Source of the DNA: Methanosarcina sp. KYL-1 | GTDB lineage: Archaea; Halobacteriota; Methanosarcinia; Methanosarcinales; Methanosarcinaceae | Length of the DNA: 64,000 bases | Assembly: GCF_024372725.1 (NCBI RefSeq) | Contig: NZ_VOUA01000020.1 | Span: 1 to 64,000, forward strand | Reading direction: 5' to 3' | Part shown: piece by piece, positions 29,124 to 38,882 of the stretch | Layout of the letters: each line of letters opens with the position of its first letter | Numbering within the stretch: position 1 is the first letter of the stretch | Translations under genes and position numbers: made by a program | The notes under the pieces: model-generated | Told to the model about the DNA's origin: nothing | What the model saw: the letters and a program-made list of their open reading frames with translations, nothing else | Database searches by the model: none

Positions 29124-29578
29124 TGGCCGGCACCACGGTAATTACCAAAACAATCGCAAAGATCTGTTTGATGATTGATATGCTGTATTCAATCGATCTG
29201 CTGCTTATAGGAGGTAACAGGCCAGGTGGAGGTTTCATCGGCGGTGTGCTGTGTGCGGCTGGGATTGGACTTATCTACGTCGCATACGGGTTTGATGATA
29301 TCAAGAAAATCTGGAACCCGGACTGGCACATGTGGTTTGGATACGGACTCCTGTTCGCAAGCATAACTGCCTGGTCTCCCTTACTTGCAGGCCACAAGTA
29401 CTTCAGAAGCGCCTTTGATTTCATTCCCGTAGAAATAGGAGGTATACACCTGTTTGAGCTTGAAATGGTCTCATCGATGTTCTTTGACCTTGGTGTGTAC
29501 TTTGTAGTGGTTGGAGGTCTGCTGTTTATTGCAACTAAATTAGGAACCGACAAAGGCCCGGAGGGAGAACATGAATAA
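29123..29578 (+). CDS. mrpB: Mrp antiporter subunit B
   Basis: 151 residues, about four membrane helices, with the family segment LLIGGNRPGGGFIGGVLCAAG (split here at residue 20 of the motif) and FELEMVSSMFFDLGVYFVVV. It is an integral subunit of the Mrp Na+/H+ antiporter. It starts at ATG 29123 on the mrpA stop and overlaps mrpC by eight bases. Confidence 0.92.
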   Translation: MAGTTVITKTIAKICLMIDMLYSIDLLLIGGNRPGGGFIGGVLCAAGIGLIYVAYGFDDIKKIWNPDWHMWFGYGLLFASITAWSPLLAGHKYFRSAFDFIPVEIGGIHLFELEMVSSMFFDLGVYFVVVGGLLFIATKLGTDKGPEGEHE

Positions 29579-29996
29579 TTTTTTCCTTGAGCTTACAATC
29601 GCTCTGCTCTTCGGGATAGGAACTTTCCTGATTCTTCGCAGGGATATGATGAAAGTTATCATCGGTTTCGGTATCATTTCCCATGCCATTAACCTGTATA
29701 TCGTCGGAGGTGGAGTTTTCAGCGACGGTACCCTTGTACCGATTCTGGAGCATGAGCAGGCTGTAGAAGGTCTTGGCCAGGGCCTTATCTATAACGATAA
29801 CCTGGCAGCTGGAATTCTCGGGCCGATAACAACCAATCCGTATACAGAATTCGTGGACCCTCTTGTGCAGGCCCTCGTGCTCACAGCCATTGTGATCGGG
29901 CTTGCAACCACCGCATTCGTATTGACTCTTTGCTACCGCGTCAACGAAGAATACGGTACTATTGATGTTCAGGAACTCAGGAGGCTTCGGGAATGA
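29571..29996 (+). CDS. mrpC: Mrp antiporter subunit C
   Basis: 141 residues, NuoK-like: three membrane helices with FGIGTFLILRRDMMKVIIG and DPLVQALVLTAIVIGLATTA, the conserved end of the family. The loop between helices 2 and 3 (about residues 48-88) is longer than in NuoK. It overlaps mrpB and mrpD (ATGA), as expected for a coupled operon. Confidence 0.92.
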   Translation: MNNFFLELTIALLFGIGTFLILRRDMMKVIIGFGIISHAINLYIVGGGVFSDGTLVPILEHEQAVEGLGQGLIYNDNLAAGILGPITTNPYTEFVDPLVQALVLTAIVIGLATTAFVLTLCYRVNEEYGTIDVQELRRLRE

Positions 29997-31561
29997 GCTT
30001 TTTAATGGACAATCTGCCGATCCTCCTTATTGCTATCCCTCTGTTAATGGCTCCGGTCACAATCCTGACCAAAGGCAGTCCAGGGCTGCAAAAGGTAATC
30101 GACATTATAGTTGGCTTTGGCTTATTGTGCTTAAGCGTGCTCCTGATCATAACCGTCTGGAACAGCGGAATTATTGCATATGATGTAGGAGAGTTCGGAA
30201 AGTACGGAATCGTACTTGTAGCCGATGTGCTGAGTTCCGGGATGGTTTTCCTGAACTGCTTTATTGGCTTTTTGGGCTTGATTTACTCCTATGATTACAT
30301 AGAAGATAAATCCCTTAACCAGACCTACCACTCCCTTTACAACCTGATGCTTGCAGGCATCAACGGGATATTCCTGACAGGGGATATCTTCAACATGTTC
30401 GTCTTCTTCGAAATAATGCTGCTTTCCTCGGCAGCTCTGATAGTTGCAAACGAAACCTCAAAGGTTACGAAGATTTCGGACAAGATGGAAGCTACAATGA
30501 AGTACCTGGTCCTGAACATTCTCGGGGGTAATGTGATGCTGATTGCAGTCACATCACTATACGCATCAGTCGGTTCCCTGAACATAGCAGACATTACCCT
30601 TAAGATCAGGATTCTTGCCGAGGCAGGGACTGTCCCATGGCACCTGTATGCAGTGGGCCTGCTCTTTATCATTGTATTTTGTGGTAAGGCAGCAATGTTC
30701 CCTCTGCACTATTGGCTTCCGGATGTGCACCCCACAGCTCCATCCCCGATCAGTGCAATGCTCAGTGGTGTGATCATAAAGATCGGAGCTTATGGTATAC
30801 TCAGGGTCCTCTTTATGATGTTTGCTCCTTTCCAGGCAGTGTACGGGCCAATCATTCTCTTCATGGCTCTGGTCACCCTGGCCCTTGGAGCAACCTCGGC
30901 AGTAGGGCAGACGGATGTAAAGCGCATGCTGGCTTATTCCAGTGTATCCCAGATAGGATATGTCTTCTTAGGCTTTGGAATGGCAGCAATGGCAAACGTA
31001 GCCGGGGAGACTGAGGCTGCAACTCTATTACTTGGCGCGTCCGTGGTCTACCTGATAAACCATGCACTTGCCAAGAGCATGTTGTTCCTTACCTCGGGTG
31101 GAATCATCCACACTGCCGATACAAGGGATATGCGCCAGATGGGAGGCATGATCAATAAAGCTCCTATGATGTGTGCTGCTTTCCTTGTGGGAGCCATGTC
31201 CATTGGCGGAGTGCCCCCTATGGGAGGATTCATCTCCAAGTTCCTGCTCTTTGATGCAGGTCTTAGAGCGCAGTTCTACCTGCCCATCGCAATAGCTCTG
31301 ATCTTTGCAGTCTTTACCCTCTTCTACATGTTCAGAGGCTGGATGCTTATATTCTGGGGAGAAAGAGATGCGCAGTACGGAGAATATTCTCACCACAAAC
31401 TGTCCCCCCTGATTGTAGCTCCAATCCTGCTCCTAGCAGCGATTGTGCTGATCGTTGGACTGTATCCTGAGCCTGTCGTGGAGTTTTCACAGACCATTGC
31501 GAGCCAGATAATTGATCCGCAGCCTTATATTGATGCAGTAATAGTGAGGGTGATCAGATGA
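29993..31561 (+). CDS. mrpD: Mrp antiporter subunit D
   Basis: 522 residues, NuoM/N-like with about 14 membrane helices. Signature segments are FNMFVFFEIMLLSSAALIVA, KAAMFPLHYWLPDVHPTAPS (conserved Lys/His proton path) and the ALAKSMLFLTSGGII segment. It probably forms a proton-translocating module with MrpA. It overlaps mrpC and mrpE by four bases each. Confidence 0.93.
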   Translation: MSFLMDNLPILLIAIPLLMAPVTILTKGSPGLQKVIDIIVGFGLLCLSVLLIITVWNSGIIAYDVGEFGKYGIVLVADVLSSGMVFLNCFIGFLGLIYSYDYIEDKSLNQTYHSLYNLMLAGINGIFLTGDIFNMFVFFEIMLLSSAALIVANETSKVTKISDKMEATMKYLVLNILGGNVMLIAVTSLYASVGSLNIADITLKIRILAEAGTVPWHLYAVGLLFIIVFCGKAAMFPLHYWLPDVHPTAPSPISAMLSGVIIKIGAYGILRVLFMMFAPFQAVYGPIILFMALVTLALGATSAVGQTDVKRMLAYSSVSQIGYVFLGFGMAAMANVAGETEAATLLLGASVVYLINHALAKSMLFLTSGGIIHTADTRDMRQMGGMINKAPMMCAAFLVGAMSIGGVPPMGGFISKFLLFDAGLRAQFYLPIAIALIFAVFTLFYMFRGWMLIFWGERDAQYGEYSHHKLSPLIVAPILLLAAIVLIVGLYPEPVVEFSQTIASQIIDPQPYIDAVIVRVIR

Positions 31562-32055
31562 AGCGTCGTACAATTACTTATATGGCACTTCCGGTTGTTT
31601 GGTGTCTTGTTAGCGGGGAAATAACCCTTGGTAGTGTGCTTCTTGGTCTCCTCTTTGGATTCATAGTAGTAGCTCCCTTCAGCGAGCTGTACAGGCTGGA
31701 TGAGGTGATACACCCCACTGGAGACTGGATTTCAAAGATTCCAAAGAAACTCATGTATTTTTACGTCCTGATCAAGGAGATCATAAAGGCCAACATAGCA
31801 GTCGCAAAAATTGTCATCAAACCCACGATAGACATCAAACCCGGAATTATCGCGGTTCCTATCCGGACTAAAACCAATATCGGAATTACGGGTATTGCCA
31901 ACACCATTACCCTTACCCCCGGGACCCTTACCGTGGACATTTCGGATGACAAGTCGATCCTCTATGTGCATTCTATCGATGCAACCAATCCCCAGGCCAT
32001 CCGTGACTCCATAAGAGACGACCTTGAACATTATGTGCTGGAGGCATTCGAATGA
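31558..32055 (+). CDS. mrpE: Mrp antiporter subunit E
   Basis: 165 residues. Two or three N-terminal membrane helices (about residues 8-45 and 60-80) precede a soluble domain with TLTPGTLTVDISDDKSILYV, the hallmark of MrpE. Four-base overlaps occur on both sides. Confidence 0.9.
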   Translation: MKRRTITYMALPVVWCLVSGEITLGSVLLGLLFGFIVVAPFSELYRLDEVIHPTGDWISKIPKKLMYFYVLIKEIIKANIAVAKIVIKPTIDIKPGIIAVPIRTKTNIGITGIANTITLTPGTLTVDISDDKSILYVHSIDATNPQAIRDSIRDDLEHYVLEAFE

Positions 32056-32324
32056 TTACACTGGAACAGGCAGATTTCCTGGCACTGATCGTGATGGTGA
32101 TCGCTCTGATGCCGAGTACGTACAGAGTTCTGTACGGCCCGACCCTTCCGGACAGGATTGCTGCATCAGATGCCGTGGGTAATGTCCTGGCAATGATATT
32201 TGCCCTCTACGCTTTCCAGGGGAACTCGATCTTCCTTATGGACGTTGCTATGCTGCTTTCAATCATCTCCTTCGTGGGGACGGTAATAGTAGCAAAGTAT
32301 CTTGATACAGGGGAGGTGCTGTAA
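32052..32324 (+). CDS. mrpF: Mrp antiporter subunit F
   Basis: 90 residues, three membrane helices, with YGPTLPDRIAASDAVGN and FLMDVAMLLSIISFVGTVI, both typical of MrpF. It overlaps mrpE (ATGA), and its stop shares a base with the mrpG start. Confidence 0.92.
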   Translation: MITLEQADFLALIVMVIALMPSTYRVLYGPTLPDRIAASDAVGNVLAMIFALYAFQGNSIFLMDVAMLLSIISFVGTVIVAKYLDTGEVL

Positions 32325-32695
32325 TGGACATAATCGCGGGTATACTGGATGCGCTCAGTATTTTCTTCCTCGTGGTAGGGCTCATATTCCTCTGTCTTGG
32401 AATGCTCGGCCTGCTGCGTCTGCCTGATGTATACAACAGGTTGCATGCAACGACCAAAGTTGCAACACTGGGCGCTCTTGGGGTTCTGTTGAGCATCATC
32501 ATCCAGGCGGGTTATACTCCCATGGGAGTAAAGGCGTTTACCGTAGCGATCTTTATCCTGCTTACGGCTCCCATCTCAGGTCACATGATCGGCAAGGCAG
32601 CTTACCACTCCGGAGTTAAACTCTGCGAAGGCACCTGCCTGGACGAATACGGACCGGAACACGGGCCGCAAGAGGTGCCAAAGAGAAAAAAGTAA
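32324..32695 (+). CDS. mrpG: Mrp antiporter subunit G
   Basis: 123 residues, three membrane helices, with LGMLGLLRLPDVYNRLHATT, the MrpG signature, and LTAPISGHMIGKAAYHSGV. A charged C-terminal tail (about 105-123) follows. Last gene of the operon; a hairpin terminator follows at 32708. Confidence 0.92.
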   Translation: MDIIAGILDALSIFFLVVGLIFLCLGMLGLLRLPDVYNRLHATTKVATLGALGVLLSIIIQAGYTPMGVKAFTVAIFILLTAPISGHMIGKAAYHSGVKLCEGTCLDEYGPEHGPQEVPKRKK

Positions 32696-32707
32696 AGATA
32701 AAATGGG

Positions 32708-32739
32708 TGTGTTTTCCAAACACATTCATTCTTTTTTTT
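32708..32739 (+). terminator. Terminator of the mrp operon
   Basis: TGTGTTT (32708-32714), loop TCC, AAACACA (32718-32724), then TTCATTC and a run of eight Ts. Confidence 0.7.
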
Positions 32740-34052
32740 GTTTTTAACGCTTTTCTAGTTCTTTGATTTCTTTTTGGTTCGTTTTTCTGTTTTCCCCTGT
32801 GAATGCTTAATTTTTCATGAATTCATGTTTTCAAATTCGTATACTCAAAGCCGAAATTGGTGGGCTCTTTTTTAAGAATCGGTTTTTGCACTTTCCCTGA
32901 ATTTTCCCCTGCAAAAATTGCTGGCTTCAAATATTTGGGGGTACGGATGTATTCCTTGCAGGAATAAATCCTCTGTCCTGTAAAAATCATCTTTTTTAAA
33001 ATAAGGGCCTTAATGCTTTTTCTACGAGGATAAAATATTGTTCGCTTTTTCAAAAACAATATCGTTTATGCTATATATTCTCCTGCCCTATTTTATTATG
33101 CCAGAAAACCCGGAATTATTCAGGCTTCCTCTTCCGGAACATGCAGGGCCTGCACGTTCACATGTCCGGGAGTAACTCTTAAATCGGGTAAGACCGGATC
33201 TGAACAAGATTGGAAAGTGATCTTAAAACGGCCAGAACCGGGTCTGGATGAGACCGGAAAAGGGTCTTAAAAACGGACCAGAACCGGGTCTGAAAAGGAT
33301 CAAAAGCTGATCGAAAAACGGATCAGAGCCGGAAAGAAAAATAGACCCCCAACGGTAGCCACCACAACATGCTGGTAATGCTTCAGAAGTTATGGCGCTG
33401 CTTCAGGAGTTTCCGGGTAAAACCCTGGCCCTCTCCATAATGAGATGCCGCTCAAGAAAAATATTGCATCTGTATAGTTCTCTCCCAAGAAAAACGCTCC
33501 GGCCCATCAGGGGCTTTACTCCAGTATTAAATGCTGCCTCCCTTAATAGGGAGTAGCTTCCGGTAAAAAAGGGTGGTTGCAAAAACTATCCTTTTTACAT
33601 CATCCCACGGGTTATTTGCAGTTTTCCTCTATTTCGTGCGTATCTTATTCCGGATAAATGTACCACATTACAAGACCTGCAATTACAAGACCACAATTAC
33701 ATAGACCCACAAACAAAAAACCCAGGCAATTTCTATAAAGTGAAGGAAACAGCAATAACCTGTGGATATTTGCCTCCGGCGAGAAAGAGCTGGTTGCGGA
33801 TACTATAATATAAGAAGAGGAATTCTCTTGCTCTAAGAAAATTAATTGCCCTGCCGGTTATTTTCGGGCCTTTCCGGATTTTTCCTTTTTTCCATTTTGT
33901 TTCTCTATTTCTGTTCTCCTTATTTCAATTACCTGTTTTTTGCCCCTTCTATTATTTCATACCCCTCAATATTTCACCCCCCTGCAAAATCCCCTCCCCT
34001 CCAAAAAGTATAATCGGCTATGTTATATTTCTTCGAAAATAAATTGGGAATT
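32740..34052. other. 1.3-kb intergenic region with degenerate repeats and small hairpins
   Basis: No gene is supported. Bases 33185-33330 hold degenerate direct repeats built on ACCGGGTCTG/GGTCTTAAAA with periods of about 50-60. Bases 33400-33600 form consecutive small inverted repeats: CCGGGTAAAACCCTGG (about 33408), CTCCCTTAATAGGGAG (about 33539) and TAAAAAAGGGTGG...ATCCTTTTTA (about 33566-33597). The last resembles a terminator, so a small RNA ending there is possible but unproven. AT-rich promoter-like sequence precedes the next gene. Confidence 0.4.
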
Positions 34053-36011
34053 ATGAAACTCGGTTTGGGAATCGATACTGGTGGCACATATACTGATGCC
34101 GTGATCATGGATCTCTCAGACGGCGGCATCCTTGATTCTTACAAAACACTAACCACACATTCAAATCTGGTCGAAGGAATAGAAAATGTAATTGCAGGGC
34201 TGAAACCGGAGTACCTGAAGGAAATAAAGCTCGTTTCCGTCTCCACGACGCTTTCCACAAACTCCACACTGGAAGGAAAAGGGCATCCTTCTGGGCTTGT
34301 CCTCGCCGGCTATACCGTAAACGGGGATGTCCCTGCAAGGGATATGGTTTCCGTAGACGGAGGGCATGATTCAAAAGGAAATGAGGTTGGATACCTTGAC
34401 CTGGCAGCTGTGGAGGAATTCGTGAACAGCACCAGAGGCAGGCTCTTTTCCTATGCGGTATCATCTTATTTTGCTATCCGGAACCCCGAACACGAGCTTG
34501 CCGTAAAAGAAACTATTGAACGCCTGACCGACAAGCCCGTGGTCTGCGGACATGAGCTTTCTCTGAGCCTCGGGGCTTACGAAAGGGCGGTCACGGCAGT
34601 CCTGAACGCCCGTCTGATCCCGATAACTTCCCAGTTTATCCGGGCAGTCCTCTCGGTAATGGGGACGAGAAACATCATTGCTCCCCTGATGGTCATGAAA
34701 TGTGACGGCTCTCTTGCCAGGATCGAAGAAGCCCTGGAAAAGCCTGTGGAATCTATTTTTTCAGGCCCTTCCGCAAGCCTTGTAGGGGCTGCCCATATAA
34801 GTGGCTTGAAGACCTGCGTGGCTGTCGACGTTGGGGGCACGAGCACGGATATTGCCCTTATAGATGACGGAATCCCCGAAATCAGTGAAAACGGGGCTGT
34901 TGTGGGCAGCTGGAAGACAATGGTCAGAGCCGTCAGGATAAGGACCTCCGCCATGGGAGGGGACAGTCATGTCTGGGTGCAGAGAAAACTCTGCATAGGC
35001 CCTAACAGGGTCATCCCACTCTGCCTTGCGGCAACGGATTACCCCCTCCTTACGGATAAGCTCAGGAAAACCGAAAAGCCTTCGGACAGGATAATGGATG
35101 ACATTTTCCAGCCCACAAGCTTTTTTGTAAGGAGCGGAAAGCCGGAATCCGAAGAGGATGTCCAGGCCCTTAATTACGCTATAGAGTTCGAACTTGAAAA
35201 TTATGAGAGGCAGATCTTCGACGCCATAGGGTACGAGCCTGTTTCCGTATCCGAAATCGCAGAAACGGTAGGAAAGCATCCACTGCAATTCGTAAAAGCC
35301 CTGCGTTCCCTGGTCCAGAAGCGTTGCGTTTACCATATCGGTTTCACTCCTACAGACGCCCTCCACGTGCTCGGGGAATATGAAGCCTGGAACAGTGAAG
35401 CTTCGCAGCTTGGGGCAGGGCTGCTAGGCAGCTATCTGGGTCTGGACCCTGCAGGCTTTTCCAGAGAAATAAAGCGGACCTTTGCGAAAAATATTGCCCT
35501 TGACCTGATGGCGTTTTTTGCAAAAGATTTCAAACGGGAAGACCTTGAAAAACTGCTTTCCAGTTCCAGGTTTACAAAGTTCAAGATTAATATCCCTGTG
35601 GTTATGATCGGGGCTCCGGTCAAAGCTTACCTGCCCGAACTTGAGGAATTCATAGATGCAGACTTCAGGGTCCCCAGGTTCCACGAGGTGGGCAACGCCG
35701 TAGGGGCGCTTGTAGGCAACATCATCAAAAGAAGTGAGATCCTGATCCGGCCTGCAGGTGCCGGAACCGAGCAGTACCATGTGTTTTCGGAAAAAGAAAG
35801 GGTGGTTGCGGACAACTACGGGGAAGCCGTAGATTATGGGCTCGACCTGATGGAAAAATTGATTTTCAGTCACATGGACGGGTACGGGCTCCAGAAGGAG
35901 CAGGTCCGTTTTGACCTTAAACGGAAAGATATCAATCCCGGCTTCGGGGCCCTGAAAGAAACCCGCCTCACAGGCCTTGGGGTGGGAAGCCCCCTGAAAC
36001 TGGAAGAGTAA
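34053..36011 (+). CDS. Hydantoinase/oxoprolinase (HyuA)-family protein
   Basis: 652 residues from ATG 34053 (MKLGLGIDTGGTYTDAVIMD); the frame also extends to ATG 34020 but homologs start at the actin-like GIDTGGTYTD. A second ATPase-fold motif, VDVGGTSTDIALI, lies near residue 262. These are ASKHA-type ATP-binding motifs of the 5-oxoprolinase/N-methylhydantoinase A family. No partner HyuB gene is adjacent, so it may not be a hydantoinase; in methanogens the substrate is unknown. Stands alone. Confidence 0.8.
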   Translation: MKLGLGIDTGGTYTDAVIMDLSDGGILDSYKTLTTHSNLVEGIENVIAGLKPEYLKEIKLVSVSTTLSTNSTLEGKGHPSGLVLAGYTVNGDVPARDMVSVDGGHDSKGNEVGYLDLAAVEEFVNSTRGRLFSYAVSSYFAIRNPEHELAVKETIERLTDKPVVCGHELSLSLGAYERAVTAVLNARLIPITSQFIRAVLSVMGTRNIIAPLMVMKCDGSLARIEEALEKPVESIFSGPSASLVGAAHISGLKTCVAVDVGGTSTDIALIDDGIPEISENGAVVGSWKTMVRAVRIRTSAMGGDSHVWVQRKLCIGPNRVIPLCLAATDYPLLTDKLRKTEKPSDRIMDDIFQPTSFFVRSGKPESEEDVQALNYAIEFELENYERQIFDAIGYEPVSVSEIAETVGKHPLQFVKALRSLVQKRCVYHIGFTPTDALHVLGEYEAWNSEASQLGAGLLGSYLGLDPAGFSREIKRTFAKNIALDLMAFFAKDFKREDLEKLLSSSRFTKFKINIPVVMIGAPVKAYLPELEEFIDADFRVPRFHEVGNAVGALVGNIIKRSEILIRPAGAGTEQYHVFSEKERVVADNYGEAVDYGLDLMEKLIFSHMDGYGLQKEQVRFDLKRKDINPGFGALKETRLTGLGVGSPLKLEE

Positions 36012-36326
36012 TGAACCCTGAAAGTTAACGACCCTGCAAATTAGCTATTTCAGGCTTTAGAGAGTCCCGGATCCTCTAAATTTCCCGGGCCTCTTTCTCC
36101 TTTTTTCTTCAGGACTGACTGAATCCTGTTTCTTTTTTCGGCTTTTTTTCCCCGGGAACTTCGGCTTCAGGATAAACAAATTTATGTTTAAGTTCAGTTA
36201 CCTCCTTCAATCAGAAGCGACATTACTGTTAAATTACAAGTGAATATTATTTGATCTCCAGGGAATATTATTAAATCGCCAGTTAATTTAATAGTTAATT
36301 TACTAATACTATCAGGAGAAAACAAA
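36012..36326. promoter_or_regulatory. RuBisCO upstream region
   Basis: 315 bp. An AT-rich segment at 36180-36310 contains a 21-bp imperfect direct repeat (GAATATTATTTGATCTCCAG at about 36242 and GAATATTATTAAATCGCCAG at about 36263). AGGAG (36312-36316) is the ribosome site for RuBisCO. Confidence 0.4.
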
Positions 36327-37613
36327 ATGCGCAGGGACTACGTAGACCAGGGATACAGCCCGAAAGATACAGACATGGTCTGTGAATTCCACATCGAACC
36401 GGCTGCAGGAGTGAGTTTTGAGGAAGCTTCCACTCATATGGCAGGAGAAAGCTCTATTGACTCCTGGACTGAAATTGCAACCCTCAGCCCCGAACTTGCA
36501 GCGAAACTGAAACCCCATGTTTTTTACCTGGATGAAGAGGCAAAGACCGTCCGGGTGGCTTATTCGGAAGAGCTCTTCGAACTCGGGTCCGTCCCCCAGG
36601 TCCTGAGTGCGGTTGCAGGCAATATCTTCAGCATGAAAATCGTGGATAACCTGCGGCTGCAGGACATCACCTTCCCGAAAGCCATGCTGAAAGAGTTTAA
36701 GGGCCCGAACTTCGGGCTGCCCGGGGTCAGGGAAATCGTGGATGTGCAGGACCGCCCCCTTATAGGGACCATCGTCAAGCCAAAGGTCGGCCTGACCTCC
36801 GAAAAGCACGCGGAAGTCGCCTACAATGCTTTTGCCGGGGGCTGCGACCTTGTCAAGGATGATGAGAACCTGACGGACCAGAAGTTCAACGGGTTTGAAA
36901 AGCGGGCAGAACTCACCCTGAAACTCGCAAAAAAGGCTGAAACCGAGACCGGGGAGCGAAAGATGTACCTCTGCAACATAACAGCTCCCACCTGCAGGGA
37001 AATGGTCCGGCGCCTGAATGTCCTTAAAGACCTCGGGGCCAGCTATGCCATGATCGATATCGTACCTGCGGGCTGGACTGCCCTTCAGACCCTCAGGGAA
37101 GAGGCTGAAGATGCAGGCCTGGCGCTCCATGCCCACCGCTGCATGCACTCGGCTTTTACCCGAAACCCCCGCCACGGCGTAAGCATGCTGCTCGTGGCCA
37201 AGCTCTGCAGGCTTATCGGGCTTGACCAGCTCCACATCGGGACCGTTGTCGGAAAGATGCATGGGGAAAAGAGCGAGGTCCTGGCTCTCAGGGACCAGTG
37301 CGTACTTGGCAGCGTACCCGCAGATCCCAGCCAGAACGTCCTGGCCCAGGACTGGGGAGGGCTCAAACCGATGTTCCCGGTAGCTTCAGGCGGGCTTGCT
37401 CCTACAATGGTGCCTGACCTGTACTCCATCTTCGGAAAAGACGTAATCATGCAGTTCGGAGGCGGGATCCATGCCCATCCCATGGGTACGGCAGCCGGGG
37501 CCACAGCCTGCAGGCAGGCGCTCGAAGCAAGCTTGGAAGGGGTCAGCCTGGAAGAGTACGCAAAAGGCCGAAAAGAACTTGAGGCTGCCCTTGAAAAGTG
37601 GCTCAAAAAGTAA
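36327..37613 (+). CDS. rbcL: Ribulose-bisphosphate carboxylase, archaeal form III
   Basis: 428 residues. It fixes CO2 onto ribulose 1,5-bisphosphate to give two 3-phosphoglycerates; in archaea form III works in AMP/nucleoside salvage, not in a full Calvin cycle. Catalytic segments are intact: GTIVKPKVGL (Lys pair), GGCDLVKDDENLTDQ with the carbamylated Lys and metal-binding Asp/Glu, HAHRCMHSAF, and GGGIHAHPMGT. Start ATG 36327 follows AGGAG. The stop codon begins a 17-bp tandem repeat. AMP phosphorylase and the ribose-bisphosphate isomerase are not in this window. Confidence 0.94.
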   Translation: MRRDYVDQGYSPKDTDMVCEFHIEPAAGVSFEEASTHMAGESSIDSWTEIATLSPELAAKLKPHVFYLDEEAKTVRVAYSEELFELGSVPQVLSAVAGNIFSMKIVDNLRLQDITFPKAMLKEFKGPNFGLPGVREIVDVQDRPLIGTIVKPKVGLTSEKHAEVAYNAFAGGCDLVKDDENLTDQKFNGFEKRAELTLKLAKKAETETGERKMYLCNITAPTCREMVRRLNVLKDLGASYAMIDIVPAGWTALQTLREEAEDAGLALHAHRCMHSAFTRNPRHGVSMLLVAKLCRLIGLDQLHIGTVVGKMHGEKSEVLALRDQCVLGSVPADPSQNVLAQDWGGLKPMFPVASGGLAPTMVPDLYSIFGKDVIMQFGGGIHAHPMGTAAGATACRQALEASLEGVSLEEYAKGRKELEAALEKWLKK

Positions 37614-37671
37614 ATTGGATCTAACGGTAAATTGGATCTAACGGTAAATTGGATCTAACGGTAAATTGATC
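37611..37671 (+). repeat. 17-bp tandem repeat beginning at the rbcL stop codon
   Basis: TAAATTGGATCTAACGG repeats exactly at 37611-37627, 37628-37644 and 37645-37661, with a partial fourth copy to about 37671. The first TAA is the RuBisCO stop; the 17-base period puts further TAA codons in every frame. Confidence 0.92.
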
Positions 37672-37753
37672 CATAAAATTAACCGGTTCAAAAAATAAGC
37701 TCTTGAAAGCAGGAATAGATAGGAACAAAAAACCAGAAAGGGGTTTTTCTTCA

Positions 37754-38845
37754 GTGCAGGCGGAAAACGGAAAAGAAATAAAAACCCGGGTCTTCAGGGT
37801 CTCGGAAGAGAATTTCGATGCCGTCCTTGAGGAGGCGGCGGAGATTATCAGGAGAGGTGGGACTGTTGCCTTTCCCACGGAAACTGTCTATGGGATTGGG
37901 GCTGACGGGCTCGACCCCGAAGCTGTCCGGAAGATCTTCGAGGCAAAAGCGCGTCCTCCGGGAAACCCCCTGAGCCTGCTGGTCCATTCCAGGGAAGACC
38001 TGGGAAAGATTGCCAGAAACATCCCGGAAAAGGCTTTCAAGCTTATGGAGGCTTTTTGGCCGGGGCCCCTGACTATCGTTCTTGAAAAAAGTGACGTGGT
38101 TCCTGCGATTACTTCGGGTAGCCTTCCTTCCATTGGGGTTCGCATGCCCGACCACAGGGTCCCCCTGGAACTCATAAGAAGGGCCGGGGCTCCTCTGGCA
38201 GCTCCCAGTGCAAACCTTTCGGGAAGGCCCAGTCCCAGTTCGGCGGACCACGTCCTGGCTGACCTTGAAGGCAGGGTTGATGCTGTGATAGACGGCGGGG
38301 GCGTGGCTATCGGGCTTGAGTCCACTGTTGTCGACATGACTGTCGAGCCTCCGTTGGTCCTCAGGCCCGGAGCTATCGGGATCGAAGAGCTGGAAATAGT
38401 CATAGGGCCGGTCCGGGCAGGCTACCAGGGGGCTGAGGCCGGGGCCAGAGAAAATACCCTTGAAAAACGTGCAGGGCAGAAGTATGCGCATTACACTCCC
38501 TGCACCTCTGTCGTGCTTGTGGAAGGGGAAGGTGACTCCGTTGCGGAAAAACTCGGAGAGCTGCTGGAAAGTTACATGAGCGACGGGCAGAAGGTCGGGC
38601 TCCTGCTCAGTGAGGAAAGTGCAGCCTTCCTTGTTTCTGAAGGGCTTTCGGGAGAAGAGCGGTTTTTGCTCGGGTCACGGGAAGACCCTATAGAGGCTGC
38701 CCGAAAGCTCTTTGAAGGGCTCAGGGCTCTTGATCTAAAAGGGCTTGATGTTATCCTGGCAGACGGTTCTTTCAGTGCCGGGGGACTTGGAACTGCACTC
38801 CTTAACAGGCTTCGGGAAGCTTCTTCGCTGCGGTTTGCGGTTTGA
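37754..38845 (+). CDS. sua5: Sua5/YrdC-type threonylcarbamoyl-AMP synthase
   Basis: About 363 residues. The YrdC domain (GGTVAFPTETVYGIGADG, KARPPGNPLSLLV, SIGVRMPDH, LAAPSANLSGRPSPS) makes threonylcarbamoyl-AMP for the t6A37 tRNA modification. A C-terminal Sua5 domain follows after a linker with GQKYAHYTPC (about residue 240). GTG 37754 is chosen because AAAGGGG lies upstream; TTG 37703 would add 17 residues but has no visible ribosome site. The KEOPS partners are not in the window. Confidence 0.85.
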   Translation: MQAENGKEIKTRVFRVSEENFDAVLEEAAEIIRRGGTVAFPTETVYGIGADGLDPEAVRKIFEAKARPPGNPLSLLVHSREDLGKIARNIPEKAFKLMEAFWPGPLTIVLEKSDVVPAITSGSLPSIGVRMPDHRVPLELIRRAGAPLAAPSANLSGRPSPSSADHVLADLEGRVDAVIDGGGVAIGLESTVVDMTVEPPLVLRPGAIGIEELEIVIGPVRAGYQGAEAGARENTLEKRAGQKYAHYTPCTSVVLVEGEGDSVAEKLGELLESYMSDGQKVGLLLSEESAAFLVSEGLSGEERFLLGSREDPIEAARKLFEGLRALDLKGLDVILADGSFSAGGLGTALLNRLREASSLRFAV

Positions 38846-38882
38846 GGCCGGGCCCGGTAAAAACATTTCTGGAGGGATATCC

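Noticed and set aside
32823-33059. 78-codon minus-strand ORF after mrpG
   Set aside because: Lys/Ile-rich composition expected of AT-rich non-coding DNA and no ribosome site.
36312-37262. Minus-strand 316-codon frame opposite RuBisCO
   Set aside because: Shadow of rbcL; no motif and no ribosome site.
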